Shown: positions 1 to 7,167 of the stretch, in pieces
How the letters are laid out: the number at the start of each line of letters is the position of its first letter
Position numbering within the stretch: the stretch's first letter is position 1
From: JBDKTH01 sp964558295
GTDB taxonomy: Bacteria; Planctomycetota; Planctomycetia; Pirellulales; Thermoguttaceae
DNA: 15,441 bases
Reading direction: 5' to 3'
Assembly (NCBI GenBank): GCA_964558295.1
Contig: CAZLDQ010000140.1
Location: 1 to 15,441 of the forward strand
Program-made: the position numbers and the translations under genes
Notes under the pieces: model-generated
What the model saw: the letters and a program-made list of their open reading frames with translations, nothing else
What the model was told of the DNA's origin: nothing
Database searches by the model: none

Positions 1-17
1 GAACCCCTGAACCCTTT
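1..17. repeat. Right end of a GGGTTCR-type intergenic repeat, cut by the window edge
   Basis: The first 17 bases carry the same 15-base string as 6817-6831 (acccctgaaccctt plus t). Read on the minus strand it is GGGTTCA followed by GGGGTTC, the heptamer family seen at 6752-6774. The 6817 copy is the right arm of an inverted repeat followed by a T-run, so this copy is probably the right arm of the same kind of element placed behind a gene that ends outside the window. The left arm cannot be seen, so this is an inference from one matching segment. Confidence 0.5.
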
Positions 18-37
18 ATGTGCGGAACTGGCAGGAC

Positions 38-43
38 AAGGAG
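38..43 (+). promoter_or_regulatory. Ribosome binding site deciding the start of the first lipoprotein
   Basis: AAGGAG lies 7 bases before the ATG at 51. The in-frame ATG at 18 has no comparable site and would add eleven residues in front of a good signal peptide, so 51 is preferred. Confidence 0.7.
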
Positions 44-50
44 ATCGTAC

Positions 51-512
51 ATGCGTGATCGCCGATGGTTGATCGGGACGTTGCTCTTCTGGACCGTGGG
101 CTTGGCGGGCGGCTGCGGTCCATCGGGCCCGACGGTCGAAACGGTGCCTGTGGCGGGGACCGTCTACCTTGACCAGAAACCGGTGGCCGGCGTGACCGTC
201 GTGTTTATCGGCGAGGGAATGAAGTTCGTCGGACGGGGCAAGACAGGACCGGACGGCAAGTATCAGCTTGACGATGGCACCATCCCTGGTAAACGCGGGG
301 CCATGCCGGGAATGAATCAGGTCTACTTTGCCGAGGAGGACGAGACCGCGTCCTCCGAACCGCCGATGATGCCGGTGGCCTCTTCTGCCACGGTCCTACC
401 CAAGCAAGGTTTGCTGCCGATCCGCTATTGCAATCCTGCGAAGCCTGAGTTGACCTTCAGCGTTCCCAAGGAGGGGACGGACGTTGCCGACTTCCGGCTT
501 TCCAGCAAATAG
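51..512 (+). CDS. Small exported lipoprotein with carboxypeptidase-regulatory-like (beta-sandwich) domain
   Basis: This is a 153-residue protein. Residues 1-21 form a signal peptide: a basic MRDRR start, a hydrophobic core, then LAGGC with Cys22 as the likely lipidated residue. The lipobox is imperfect because Ala rather than Leu is at -3. After a short linker, residues 35-110 show the pattern of a carboxypeptidase-regulatory-like domain: VAGTVYLDQKPVAGVTVVF, then GKTGPDGKYQL. In planctomycetes such small lipoproteins commonly sit directly behind DUF1559 (pseudopilin-like) genes. That neighbour would lie before the window, so the association is an inference. The protein should be anchored on the outer side of a membrane. 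No enzymatic residues are visible and the exact role is unknown. A transthyretin-like or Ig-like fold is an alternative description of the same sandwich. Confidence 0.8.
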   Translation: MRDRRWLIGTLLFWTVGLAGGCGPSGPTVETVPVAGTVYLDQKPVAGVTVVFIGEGMKFVGRGKTGPDGKYQLDDGTIPGKRGAMPGMNQVYFAEEDETASSEPPMMPVASSATVLPKQGLLPIRYCNPAKPELTFSVPKEGTDVADFRLSSK

Positions 513-680
513 TGGCTGCGAGCCGGGGGCACGGCGTCCGTTTTCCGTGGCGTTGGGTGCTTCACTTCCGCGGCCACGGGGTATAGAATTCGCCCGTTTT
601 GTCGAAAGGCCGGGGTTTGCCCATGACACCGTGCGTCTGGCACGGTCGGTCGACTCTTCACCAAATGAAAGGGCTGCAAG
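513..680. other. Intergenic gap between lipoprotein and cytochrome genes
   Basis: These 168 bases separate two genes on the same strand. I see no convincing promoter boxes, terminator or small ORF. AAAGGG at 668-673, 7 bases before the ATG at 681, is the likely ribosome binding site for the cytochrome gene. Confidence 0.5.
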
Positions 681-2087
681 ATGGTCGGCAAGAGAGTATT
701 GGGCGTGTTGGCCGCCGTGGGCACGGCAGCGATCGTCACCTCGTGGACCGGCTGGATGGCATGGGGGCAAGAGGGGCCGGCAAGCAGTTACGCGCCGGTC
801 GTGATCCAAGAAGACTTTGCAGCCACCGTCCAGCGGATGACCGCCGCCAAGCCGAAGATCGCTCACCAACACGAGACGCTTCTGAAGGAGCGGTATGACT
901 TGAGCAATCGTCCCGCGGCGGGGGTAACGATGTCCCGCGGCAAGCCGATTCAAGAGGGGGTGCGGGTTAAGCTGCCCCAAGGTGTCCAGTCGTGGCAGGC
1001 CCTGGCGGCGATGACGCCCGAAGAGATTCGCCAGAAGGGACTCTGGCCCGAGGGGTTCCTGCCCTTGCCGCACCCGAATCATCCCGAAGGTGGAATGGTC
1101 TTCCCGCAGTTTCATATCAACGAAATCAAACGGCAGGAGGGACGCGACCTGACCCGTTTCGATCTGGACTTTGACCTGCCGACCCACCTGTTACCCGAGT
1201 ACCCGCCGGCGATCTTCTTGACAACCCGAACCGACCTGGGCGATGTGTCTCAAGGGCAGGTGGTGACGCTGCAGAACTACTACCAACTGTTCAACGGGAT
1301 TCTGAACCCCAAGCAGTTGGAAGGTTTACGGTTGCTGGTCACCCCCTTTCCCCAGCAGCAGTTCAACGCCACCGAAGACCGTCGCTCACTGCGTCCGAGC
1401 ATGGGGGTGACCTGTTTTGACTGCCATGTGAATGGGCACTCCAACGGTACCACGCATCTGGTCGGCGACATTCGTCCCCAGGAGTTCCGCCATCGTCTCG
1501 ACACGCCGCCGTTGCGGGGTGTCAACATTCAACGTCTGTTCGGTTCCCAACGGGCCTTGAAAAGCATCGAAGACTTCACGGAGTTCGAGCAGCGGGCCGC
1601 CTACTTCGATGGCGACCCGGTCATCGCGACCAAGAAAGGCGTGAATGTCCTGGAACGCGGCAGCCAGGTCCATTTCATGGCGGAGTTCATGGCGATTCTC
1701 GACTTCCCCCCGGCGCCGAAATTGACGGTGTTTGGCACGCTTGACCCGAAAAAGGCGACCGCCGCGGAAATGCGAGGCCAGAAGGTGTTTGTGGAACGGG
1801 GCCGCTGTGCCGTTTGCCACACGCCCCCCTACTACACCGACAACACGATGCACAACTTCCAGACGGAACGTTTCTTTGAGCCGAAGAGGTACAACGGCCG
1901 GATGGCCAGCGGCGACGGCCCCATCAAGACCTTTCCGCTACGCGGCATCAAGGAATCGCCCCCCTACATGCACGACGGTCGTTTGTTGACCCTCGAGGAC
2001 ACTGTGGAATTCCACAACCTCGTGCTGGAGACAAAGCTCTCTGAGCAGGAAAAGCAAGACCTCGTGGCGTTCTTGCGCTGCTTGTGA
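681..2087 (+). CDS. Secreted two-heme cytochrome c, peroxidase/MauG superfamily
   Basis: The 468-residue protein begins with a signal peptide (residues 1-29, hydrophobic stretch 6-28), so it should act in the periplasm where c-type haem is attached. Two haem-binding motifs are visible: CFDCH at 245-249 and CAVCH at 376-380. The stretch SPPYMHDGR (426-434), followed by LEDTVEFHN, is the hallmark C-terminal block of bacterial di-haem cytochrome c peroxidases. Met430 there is a candidate axial ligand of a haem. A typical member has about 340 residues with the first haem near the mature N-terminus. Here roughly 215 extra residues lie between signal peptide and first haem (30-244), with no domain I can name. 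Reaction: family members reduce H2O2 with electrons from small cytochromes or oxidise protein or organic substrates; which applies here cannot be read from sequence. A start at 681 fits both the AAAGGG site and the signal peptide. It is probably transcribed alone or with the upstream lipoprotein. Confidence 0.88.
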   Translation: MVGKRVLGVLAAVGTAAIVTSWTGWMAWGQEGPASSYAPVVIQEDFAATVQRMTAAKPKIAHQHETLLKERYDLSNRPAAGVTMSRGKPIQEGVRVKLPQGVQSWQALAAMTPEEIRQKGLWPEGFLPLPHPNHPEGGMVFPQFHINEIKRQEGRDLTRFDLDFDLPTHLLPEYPPAIFLTTRTDLGDVSQGQVVTLQNYYQLFNGILNPKQLEGLRLLVTPFPQQQFNATEDRRSLRPSMGVTCFDCHVNGHSNGTTHLVGDIRPQEFRHRLDTPPLRGVNIQRLFGSQRALKSIEDFTEFEQRAAYFDGDPVIATKKGVNVLERGSQVHFMAEFMAILDFPPAPKLTVFGTLDPKKATAAEMRGQKVFVERGRCAVCHTPPYYTDNTMHNFQTERFFEPKRYNGRMASGDGPIKTFPLRGIKESPPYMHDGRLLTLEDTVEFHNLVLETKLSEQEKQDLVAFLRCL

Positions 2088-2322
2088 ACGAACGACGCTC
2101 TACGAACAGCGACGGCCGCTTCGCCGATCGTAACCGCGCGTTGCGTTGTCCTGCCGGGTCCCCACAGCCCCGTCCCAGCCCCCACCGCGCAGGGCGTGGC
2201 CAATTCTTTGCCTCGTAATCTGGTCGATCAGTCGCTAGATTCAGAGGCGTGGGCAGCGGGCCGTTGGCCGTATCGCCCGGATAATTTGTAGAGAATCGTG
2301 ACGTGGAAAGGACGTGCACACC
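2088..2322. other. Intergenic region before the DUF6788-like gene
   Basis: These 235 bases hold no supported gene. GATAAT at 2280-2285 resembles a -10 box, but the best partner (TTGGCC, 2264-2269) is only 10 bases away, so I do not call a promoter. AAAGGA at 2307-2312 is the probable ribosome binding site for the ATG at 2323. Confidence 0.4.
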
Positions 2323-3117
2323 ATGGGCAAGCCTCGTTGTTCCGACGGTCGGTTTTGCCGGCAAACGCTGCCGGTGAACTCCCCGGTTGAGGATGTGGCG
2401 GCAACCCGCCCCAAGTCAGCCGCGGAATCCCCCGAGAGGATTTTGCCTCCGGAGCGAATCTCTGCCGTTGACGAAACTCCCCAGGCGCGCCGCCGGCGCG
2501 AGCGGCAACTCCTCAAGGCACACCTCCTTGCGGCGGCCTGCCGCCAGCTAGACGTCCGACATCCTGCAGGAGTATCCAACGAGAGCGGAGCCCATGCCGT
2601 TGATGCGAAACGGGTGGCACGGTTCGAGCAGGTCCGAAACGAGATCCGCGCGCACGGCATGTGGCTTGCTGAACAAGGAACACTCGTCGCCAGTTGGAAG
2701 ACTCATCAGGGCAAACGGCTAGGCCCCTATTACCGCCTGGCCTATCGGGTTGACGGCAAGCAGAAGTCGATCTACCTCGGTTCTTCGGAGTGGCTGGTCG
2801 CCCAAGTTCGTGAGTTGCTCGCCTCGCTCCAGGCGGTACTCCGCGAGCATCGCACCATGGAGCGGCTCAAGCTCGAAGCCCGCCAAACACTCCTGGAAAA
2901 CAAACGGAATCTGGCCGACCTGCTCCATGCGACCATGAATGCGACTCTCAAGGGCTGGGAATTTCGCCGCGTTGCGAGCAGCCTTCGCCAGCGTACCGCC
3001 CGGTACCAGCAAGACGCCTATAACAGACGGGCTGCGGAAGCGCGACGCACGATTCGTGGTGAACAGGCAGCAACGAACGGCCTGGAGAGCAGACCTTCGG
3101 AAGACGCGAGAGTATGA
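2323..3117 (+). CDS. Basic hypothetical protein with a DUF6788-like core
   Basis: This is a 264-residue cytoplasmic protein with no signal peptide or membrane segment. Residues 1-55 look disordered. Residues 56-115 are very basic and helical (RRRRERQLLKAHLL). Residues 118-165 contain the recognisable core: GTLVASW, GKRLGPYYRL, a basic strand with GKQKSIYLG, then a helix. This order (small hydrophobic strand, GPYY, strand, YLG/YVG, helix) matches DUF6788, a family of unknown function common in planctomycetes. The cysteines that many DUF6788 members carry before the GPYY block are absent here. Residues 165-250 are a long charged helical, possibly coiled-coil region. The start at 2323 is preferred over the GTG at 2314, because AAAGGA is only one base from that GTG. 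Function is unknown. The charge would suit nucleic-acid binding, but no binding motif is visible. The CDS is likely real; the family name is tentative. Confidence 0.65.
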   Translation: MGKPRCSDGRFCRQTLPVNSPVEDVAATRPKSAAESPERILPPERISAVDETPQARRRRERQLLKAHLLAAACRQLDVRHPAGVSNESGAHAVDAKRVARFEQVRNEIRAHGMWLAEQGTLVASWKTHQGKRLGPYYRLAYRVDGKQKSIYLGSSEWLVAQVRELLASLQAVLREHRTMERLKLEARQTLLENKRNLADLLHATMNATLKGWEFRRVASSLRQRTARYQQDAYNRRAAEARRTIRGEQAATNGLESRPSEDARV

Positions 3118-3150
3118 GACCACGGTGACACCGCCTTATCCGCAGTCAGT

Positions 3151-3183
3151 CCCCCTTTTCACACTCCCCTTTCCCCCTTTCCC
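3151..3183 (-). other. Polypurine/G-run tract in the gap between convergent genes (possible G-quadruplex)
   Basis: The 70-base gap 3118-3187 between two convergent stops is mainly pyrimidine on the plus strand. On the minus strand it reads as G-runs of 3, 5, 4 and 5 separated by AAA, AAA and a 10-base loop. It begins five bases after the aminopeptidase stop on that gene's own coding strand. It could fold as a G-quadruplex or slow RNA polymerase at the end of the gene. No classical hairpin plus T-run is seen here. Confidence 0.45.
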
Positions 3184-3187
3184 TAAC

Positions 3188-4312
3188 CTACGCCTGGGGC
3201 CAGTCGGGATCCAGGAAGCGGCCGTTGCTGCTGATGAGCTTGCCGTTGGCGTAGACCTCTCCCCCCTGACGGAGGTCGCAAACCATGTCCCAGTGGAGCC
3301 CCGATTGATTCAAACCACCCGTTTCCGGATAGGCCGCCCCGAGGGCCGCATGGAAGGTTCCGCCGATCTTTTCGTCGAACAGCGTGTTTTTCGTGTAGCG
3401 CCGCACGGAGTAGTTCGTGCCCAGGGCGATCTCGCCAAGCACGCGGGCGCCTGGGTCCTGGTCGAGCATGGCGATCAAGAATTCCTCGCCTTGGGTGGCC
3501 GAGGCGTTGACGACTTTCCCGGCGTGGAACTCCAAGCGGATGCCGTCGACCTCGCGCCCGCCATACACGGCCGGATAACTGTAGTGGACCACGCCTTCGG
3601 TGGCGTCTTCCACCGGACCGGTAAAGACCTCGCCGTCGGGGAAGTTTTCGTGCCCATCACAGTTGATCCACGCCCGACCAGCCACGCTCAATCGCAGGTC
3701 CGTGCCTTGCGGCGTGGTGAAACGGAGTTCTTCGATTTCGTTCAGGAAGTCGACCATTTTCTGCTGGCGCCGGCTGAACTCGCTCCAGGCGGCTGCTGGA
3801 TTGTGGAAGTCGAGCAGGCCGGCCTCAAAGACGAAGCATTCGTACTCGGCCAGCGACATCTGGGCGTCTTGGGCTGCGGCCTGGCAGGGCAATTGGGTAT
3901 AGACCCAATGCAGCTCGCCCAACGCGGCCCGTTCCAGGAACCGGGCCATCTGCTTGCGCCGTGCCTGGCTCAGCAGGGCCTGGCGTTTGGGATCGGTGCC
4001 GCTCAGCGCCTTGGTATTCTCTGTGGCCCCCACGCTGATCGAGGCGTCGATCCGCTCAACCATGTACATGCCGAGCGGGTCTTCGAACTGAAGCTGGCTC
4101 TCGCTGGCTTCCTTCAATTTGATCTCGGCCAACTCGTCGGGGACCATCTCCACGAAGGGATGCCCCCCGGCCTTCAACACGGCCCGATACAGGGCGACCA
4201 ACAACGGTCGGGCCAACGGCGGACCGCTCAACCGGACCAGGTCGTCCGGCTGGATTCGGGTCGAGTAGTTCACCAACACCTCAGCCAGCTTGTCCAATCG
4301 CGGATCGTGCAT
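3188..4312 (-). CDS. Aminopeptidase, peptidase family M29 (thermophilic aminopeptidase type)
   Basis: This 374-residue metallo-aminopeptidase removes N-terminal amino acids from peptides in the cytoplasm; there is no signal peptide. The N-terminus MHDPRLDKLAEVLVNYS is the classic M29 opening, which sets the start at 4312. The longer in-frame start at 4369 would add 19 unrelated residues. The C-terminal catalytic half carries the expected metal-site landmarks in order: Glu228 in DGEVFTGP, Glu294 in LGEIALGTN, His321 in GGTFHAALG, and His340/Asp342 in GLHWDM. The spacing of 66 residues between the two glutamates is typical. Length and motif set are complete, so the enzyme should be active with two divalent metal ions (Zn, Co or Mn in known members). 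It converges with the DUF6788-like gene and diverges from the kinase-like gene across 192 bases. The ribosome binding site is weak (GAGG shortly before the ATG). Family assignment is firm; the peptide substrate is unknown. Confidence 0.92.
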   Translation of the reverse strand: MHDPRLDKLAEVLVNYSTRIQPDDLVRLSGPPLARPLLVALYRAVLKAGGHPFVEMVPDELAEIKLKEASESQLQFEDPLGMYMVERIDASISVGATENTKALSGTDPKRQALLSQARRKQMARFLERAALGELHWVYTQLPCQAAAQDAQMSLAEYECFVFEAGLLDFHNPAAAWSEFSRRQQKMVDFLNEIEELRFTTPQGTDLRLSVAGRAWINCDGHENFPDGEVFTGPVEDATEGVVHYSYPAVYGGREVDGIRLEFHAGKVVNASATQGEEFLIAMLDQDPGARVLGEIALGTNYSVRRYTKNTLFDEKIGGTFHAALGAAYPETGGLNQSGLHWDMVCDLRQGGEVYANGKLISSNGRFLDPDWPQA

Positions 4313-4504
4313 GGGGGCCTCGCCTGTCAAAAGGCCTTGGAAATCACAGATACCCTCATCGTACCGCAATTAGTTCCCATGGGGAGTGGGGCTGGGGAAG
4401 ATGATGCCAGAAACAGGACCGGCTGTCTTCTGCTCCCTCGCGAAGGTGGGATGGGGAACAGTTGGGATTGTTGCTTGTCGGCGAATGTGTTAGCTCATAA
4501 GGAC

Positions 4505-6739
4505 ATGCGGGAAGCACCTCCTTCCAACCTGATTGAGCAACTCCAGCGTCTGCGGCTGGCCAGTCCCCAGCAGGTCCGTGGGATGGCTGGCCGTGTGCGC
4601 CGACTGGCCCGGGATTTGCCCCTGTTCGAGTCGGTCTGGGTGGACGCCCTAGCCCAGGCACGGATTCTCACGCCCTTCCAGGCGGCCCAACTGAACGCCG
4701 GCCGGGGCAACTTGCTGCGTGTGGGGCCTTACGTGCTTTGCCAATCGCTGGCCGTCTCGGGTTATGTGGCCAGCTATCTGGCCAGGGAATCCAAGTCGCA
4801 TCAGCTCGTCCGACTTGCCGTCGCCGAAGTCCCTGTGGATCAAACGACCGATTTTGCGGGCCAACTCGAACAACTGGTTGCATACGGACGAAGGCTTGAT
4901 AGTGAGCACCTGGCTCCCGTGCTTCGGGCCGGCGTGGACGGCACGCGATTCTGGGCCAGCAGCCGGTACGTCGCCGGCCGAACCGCCGGCCAGTGGATCG
5001 CCCACAACGGCCGCTTCCCTCCGCACACGGTTGTGGAAATCGCCCGACAAATGCTTGCAGGGCTCGTGCTGGTGGAAAAGGCTGGCTTCTGCCACGGCGA
5101 CCTGAGTGTCTGGAATGTGCTCCTCACCGACCGGGGACAAGTGGTGCTTCCGGAGCCGGGGCTGCGCGGGATTGTCCGGCCCGAAGAAGGCTACGCTCAT
5201 GCCGATCTTCAGCCGGAGTTCTACGACTATCTGGCTCCGGAGCGGATCATCGACGGCACGCGGCCGACCACGGCCAGTGACATCTATGCGTTGGGTTGTG
5301 TCTGGTGGCACCTGTTGGCCGGCCGTCCGCCCGTGTCCGGCGGGAATAGTCTGGCGAAGCTTCGGGGAGTCCAAGCAGGCGGAATCCTGGATGTGCGTCG
5401 GCTGGCTCCTGACACGCCGGCGGCGTTGGCCCAAGCCGTAGCCGCCTGTCTCGAGCGTGAACCGAGCCGGCGTCCCGAGTCAATGCACCGATTGGCTGGC
5501 ATGTTGGGTGAAACGGCGCCGTCAGGGCGACGAGCCTTGGCTCGAAGCCTTGCTCAGCCTGGACGTCGTCGAGTTTCTTGGACCGCCTCGTTGGCCCGCC
5601 TGTGGGATTCCAAGCCGGCCGGCCTCTGGTTGGTCGGCGGTGTGGTCTGTCTGCTTGCGGCCCTGATGTTGGCATGGTCTGTGTGGCCTCGAAGTCAGGC
5701 CCCGGTCATTGCGAAGGTGACGGTTCCCGAGCCGTCCGCGCCCCCCCAAGACACCCGCGAGAAGGTCGAAGAGCCGCCGATCACTCCTGAGGCGACTTCT
5801 CCGCTCAACAAGCCCATGAGCCTCGACCCGGGGCAACTCCGTCCTGGACAACGTGTTCACGGCGAGCCAAGCCGACGGCTACTGATCACTGTGCCAGCAG
5901 AAGGGTTGGTGATTGACACCGAAGACCTCCGCTTCGAGTACGTCGACTTCGTTTGGAACGCGCCCCCGCCGCACGCTGTTGAACCGGCCGCCGTGCCGGC
6001 AATCCTCGAGTTTCGCGCCTCGCGTGCTTCGCTGCATGGCTGTTCGTTCCAAGCCGCCGGCAAACCGTTTGTCAGACCGATATCCATCCGCTGGAGCCAT
6101 TTGCCCGGACAAGCGGTTTCGGAGATCGCGTTACCCACGGGGCAGATCCGTCTGAGCGACTGCGTGTTCCGGCAGGTGGACGCGGGGATTGCATGTCAGC
6201 GTGTTGGCGCGGTTGCCGTGGAGTTGGCCAATGTACTCTACCTGGGGAGCGGTCCGATGATCTCGCTAAACCACTGTCCGAAGCTCGATGAGCCGGTGGT
6301 CGTCAGCTTGACTGCGGTTACGCTCCGCGATTCGGGGCCGCTGTTGGAATGTGCTTACGAACGGCTCGAAGACCAGCCAGGAAGCATCTCTGTGCAGGCC
6401 AATGGTTCGGCCTTCGTCCCTGGTCCGAAGACGCCCCTGTTGAGTTTTGTGGGGCCTCAATTGCCGGGTCAGCTCCTTTCGAGTATCCAGTGGACGGGCC
6501 AAGGCTCGCTGGTCGCCCCGCAGACACTGGTTGCCGCTTGGCGTCGTCCGGACGGCCAGCCCCAAGGCTTGGATGATACGGCCGTGTCGATCGCCGGCTT
6601 GGTGCGTAGTGCTGTTGACTTTGCCGGTCCCGCCGAAACGAGTCCTGGCGCCAGTCGCATTACCCGTTGGCAAGTTCCCCTCCACTCCTCCAGTCCCCCC
6701 GGGATGGACCCGGGCCCATTGGATTGGCGACGGGAGTAG
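4505..6739 (+). CDS. Membrane-anchored serine/threonine kinase-like protein, probable pseudokinase, with beta-helix-like C-terminal domain
   Basis: This 744-residue protein has three parts. Residues 8-72 are the helical module common in planctomycete kinases (LIEQLQRLRLASPQQV, then ILTPFQAAQLNAGRGNLL). Residues 74-335 follow the kinase fold, with GPYVL, an alphaC-type Glu122, HGD at 197-199, Asn204, the APE at 244-246 and the SDIYALG helix (258-264). Key catalytic positions are lost: the glycine loop is AVSGYVAS, the beta-3 Lys position is Ala107, and DFG reads EPG (217-219). The catalytic-loop Asp199 and Asn204 remain. Residues 373-391 are one membrane segment, followed by a Pro-rich linker (399-445). 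Residues 446-700 have repeating strand-turn units such as ASLHGCSF and IRLSDCVF, which look like a right-handed beta-helix outside the cytoplasm. Start choice is uncertain: 4505 begins at the homologous region but AAGGA sits only one base before it, and ATG 4451 (762 residues) is the alternative. It is likely a signalling scaffold or sensor rather than an active kinase; a weak divergent kinase cannot be excluded. Confidence 0.82.
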   Translation: MREAPPSNLIEQLQRLRLASPQQVRGMAGRVRRLARDLPLFESVWVDALAQARILTPFQAAQLNAGRGNLLRVGPYVLCQSLAVSGYVASYLARESKSHQLVRLAVAEVPVDQTTDFAGQLEQLVAYGRRLDSEHLAPVLRAGVDGTRFWASSRYVAGRTAGQWIAHNGRFPPHTVVEIARQMLAGLVLVEKAGFCHGDLSVWNVLLTDRGQVVLPEPGLRGIVRPEEGYAHADLQPEFYDYLAPERIIDGTRPTTASDIYALGCVWWHLLAGRPPVSGGNSLAKLRGVQAGGILDVRRLAPDTPAALAQAVAACLEREPSRRPESMHRLAGMLGETAPSGRRALARSLAQPGRRRVSWTASLARLWDSKPAGLWLVGGVVCLLAALMLAWSVWPRSQAPVIAKVTVPEPSAPPQDTREKVEEPPITPEATSPLNKPMSLDPGQLRPGQRVHGEPSRRLLITVPAEGLVIDTEDLRFEYVDFVWNAPPPHAVEPAAVPAILEFRASRASLHGCSFQAAGKPFVRPISIRWSHLPGQAVSEIALPTGQIRLSDCVFRQVDAGIACQRVGAVAVELANVLYLGSGPMISLNHCPKLDEPVVVSLTAVTLRDSGPLLECAYERLEDQPGSISVQANGSAFVPGPKTPLLSFVGPQLPGQLLSSIQWTGQGSLVAPQTLVAAWRRPDGQPQGLDDTAVSIAGLVRSAVDFAGPAETSPGASRITRWQVPLHSSSPPGMDPGPLDWRRE

Positions 6740-6744
6740 AGCGA

Positions 6745-6783
6745 GGGGGTAGGGTTCGGGGTTCAGGGTTCAGGATTTGGGGG
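6745..6783 (+). repeat. Tandem GGGTTCR heptamers within a five-run G tract
   Basis: Six bases after the kinase-like gene's stop, three tandem heptamers are seen: gggttcg (6752-6758), gggttca (6759-6765) and gggttca (6766-6772), then GG. With the flanking runs the plus strand has G-runs at 6745-6749, 6752-6754, 6758-6761, 6766-6768 and 6779-6783. The first three loops are 2, 3 and 4 bases, a textbook G-quadruplex pattern. The same heptamer occurs inverted at 6811-6830 and at the window start. Confidence 0.75.
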
Positions 6784-6833
6784 CATTGTGCGTTGGGAAG
6801 GTTCGTGTCTTACCTGACCCCTGAACCCTTTTT
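6765..6833 (+). terminator. Possible terminator of the kinase-like gene: inverted heptamer arms followed by a T-run
   Basis: Agggttcagg at 6765-6774 is the exact reverse complement of cctgaaccct at 6820-6829, a 10-bp stem with a 45-base loop. Five Ts follow at 6829-6833. This has the form of a factor-independent terminator but the loop is much longer than usual, so the T-run and stem may instead be the edges of a repeat element. Termination here would separate the kinase-like gene from the Flp pilin gene. Confidence 0.4.
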
Positions 6834-6901
6834 CCCAAACTCCAGTCGGCAGCAAGCCTTCCGGCCCGTCTCGACCGTTATCGTTGACAATGCCTGCCGG
6901 T

Positions 6902-6909
6902 GAGGTAGG
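6902..6909 (+). promoter_or_regulatory. Strong Shine-Dalgarno-like site that supports an alternative, longer Flp start
   Basis: GAGGTAGG lies 6 bases before ATG 6916, which is in frame with the Flp pilin and would give 83 residues. This is better than the weak GCAGG (6976-6980) in front of ATG 6988. The family pattern favours 6988, so the two lines of evidence conflict. Confidence 0.4.
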
Positions 6910-6987
6910 TTTCCAATGGGAAAAGCTAGTCCGTTCCGTCTCCTCTTTGAGTTGCCGATTCGGCAATGGAAATATGCAGGCAAGTCC

Positions 6988-7167
6988 ATGCGGTCTGTCA
7001 TTAACTTTCTGCGAGATGAAGAAGCCGCCACCGCAGTTGAATACGCGGTGATGTTGGCCTTAATTCTGGGGGTGATCCTCGGCACGATTGGTTCGTTGGG
7101 GATGCGAACCGGTGGGATGTGGGGAGGAATTCAAGGCGAATTGCAAACGGTCGGGTTCATCAAGTAA
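6988..7167 (+). CDS. Flp/Fap-type (type IVb) pilin subunit
   Basis: This is a 59-residue prepilin: a short charged leader MRSVINFLRDEEA, then ATAVEYAVMLALILGVILG. Glu18 and Tyr19 are at +5 and +6 after the expected cleavage site, the diagnostic type IVb arrangement, and one hydrophobic helix follows. The mature peptide (46 residues) would assemble into Tad/Flp pili used for surface attachment and would be processed by a TadV/CpaA-type prepilin peptidase. The residue at -1 is Ala13 where nearly all family members have Gly. No other tad genes are in the window, so the assembly machinery must be elsewhere; solitary flp genes are common in planctomycetes. The start at 6988 gives the usual leader length, but a stronger ribosome binding site supports ATG 6916, which would give a 37-residue leader. 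The stop is immediately followed by the stop of the convergent Nudix gene. Confidence 0.85.
   Translation: MRSVINFLRDEEAATAVEYAVMLALILGVILGTIGSLGMRTGGMWGGIQGELQTVGFIK

Noticed and set aside
2939..4504. An open plus-strand frame that runs through the whole antisense of the M29 aminopeptidase and continues into the kinase-like gene, giving 1266 codons
   Set aside because: The part before about 4505 is antisense to a gene with strong family motifs, has no recognisable domain itself, and such long shadow frames are common in GC-rich DNA. The kinase-like protein begins near 4505.
6884..6889. TTGACA as a -35 box before flp
   Set aside because: No -10-like hexamer lies 16-18 bases downstream; that position overlaps the Shine-Dalgarno-like GAGGTAGG.
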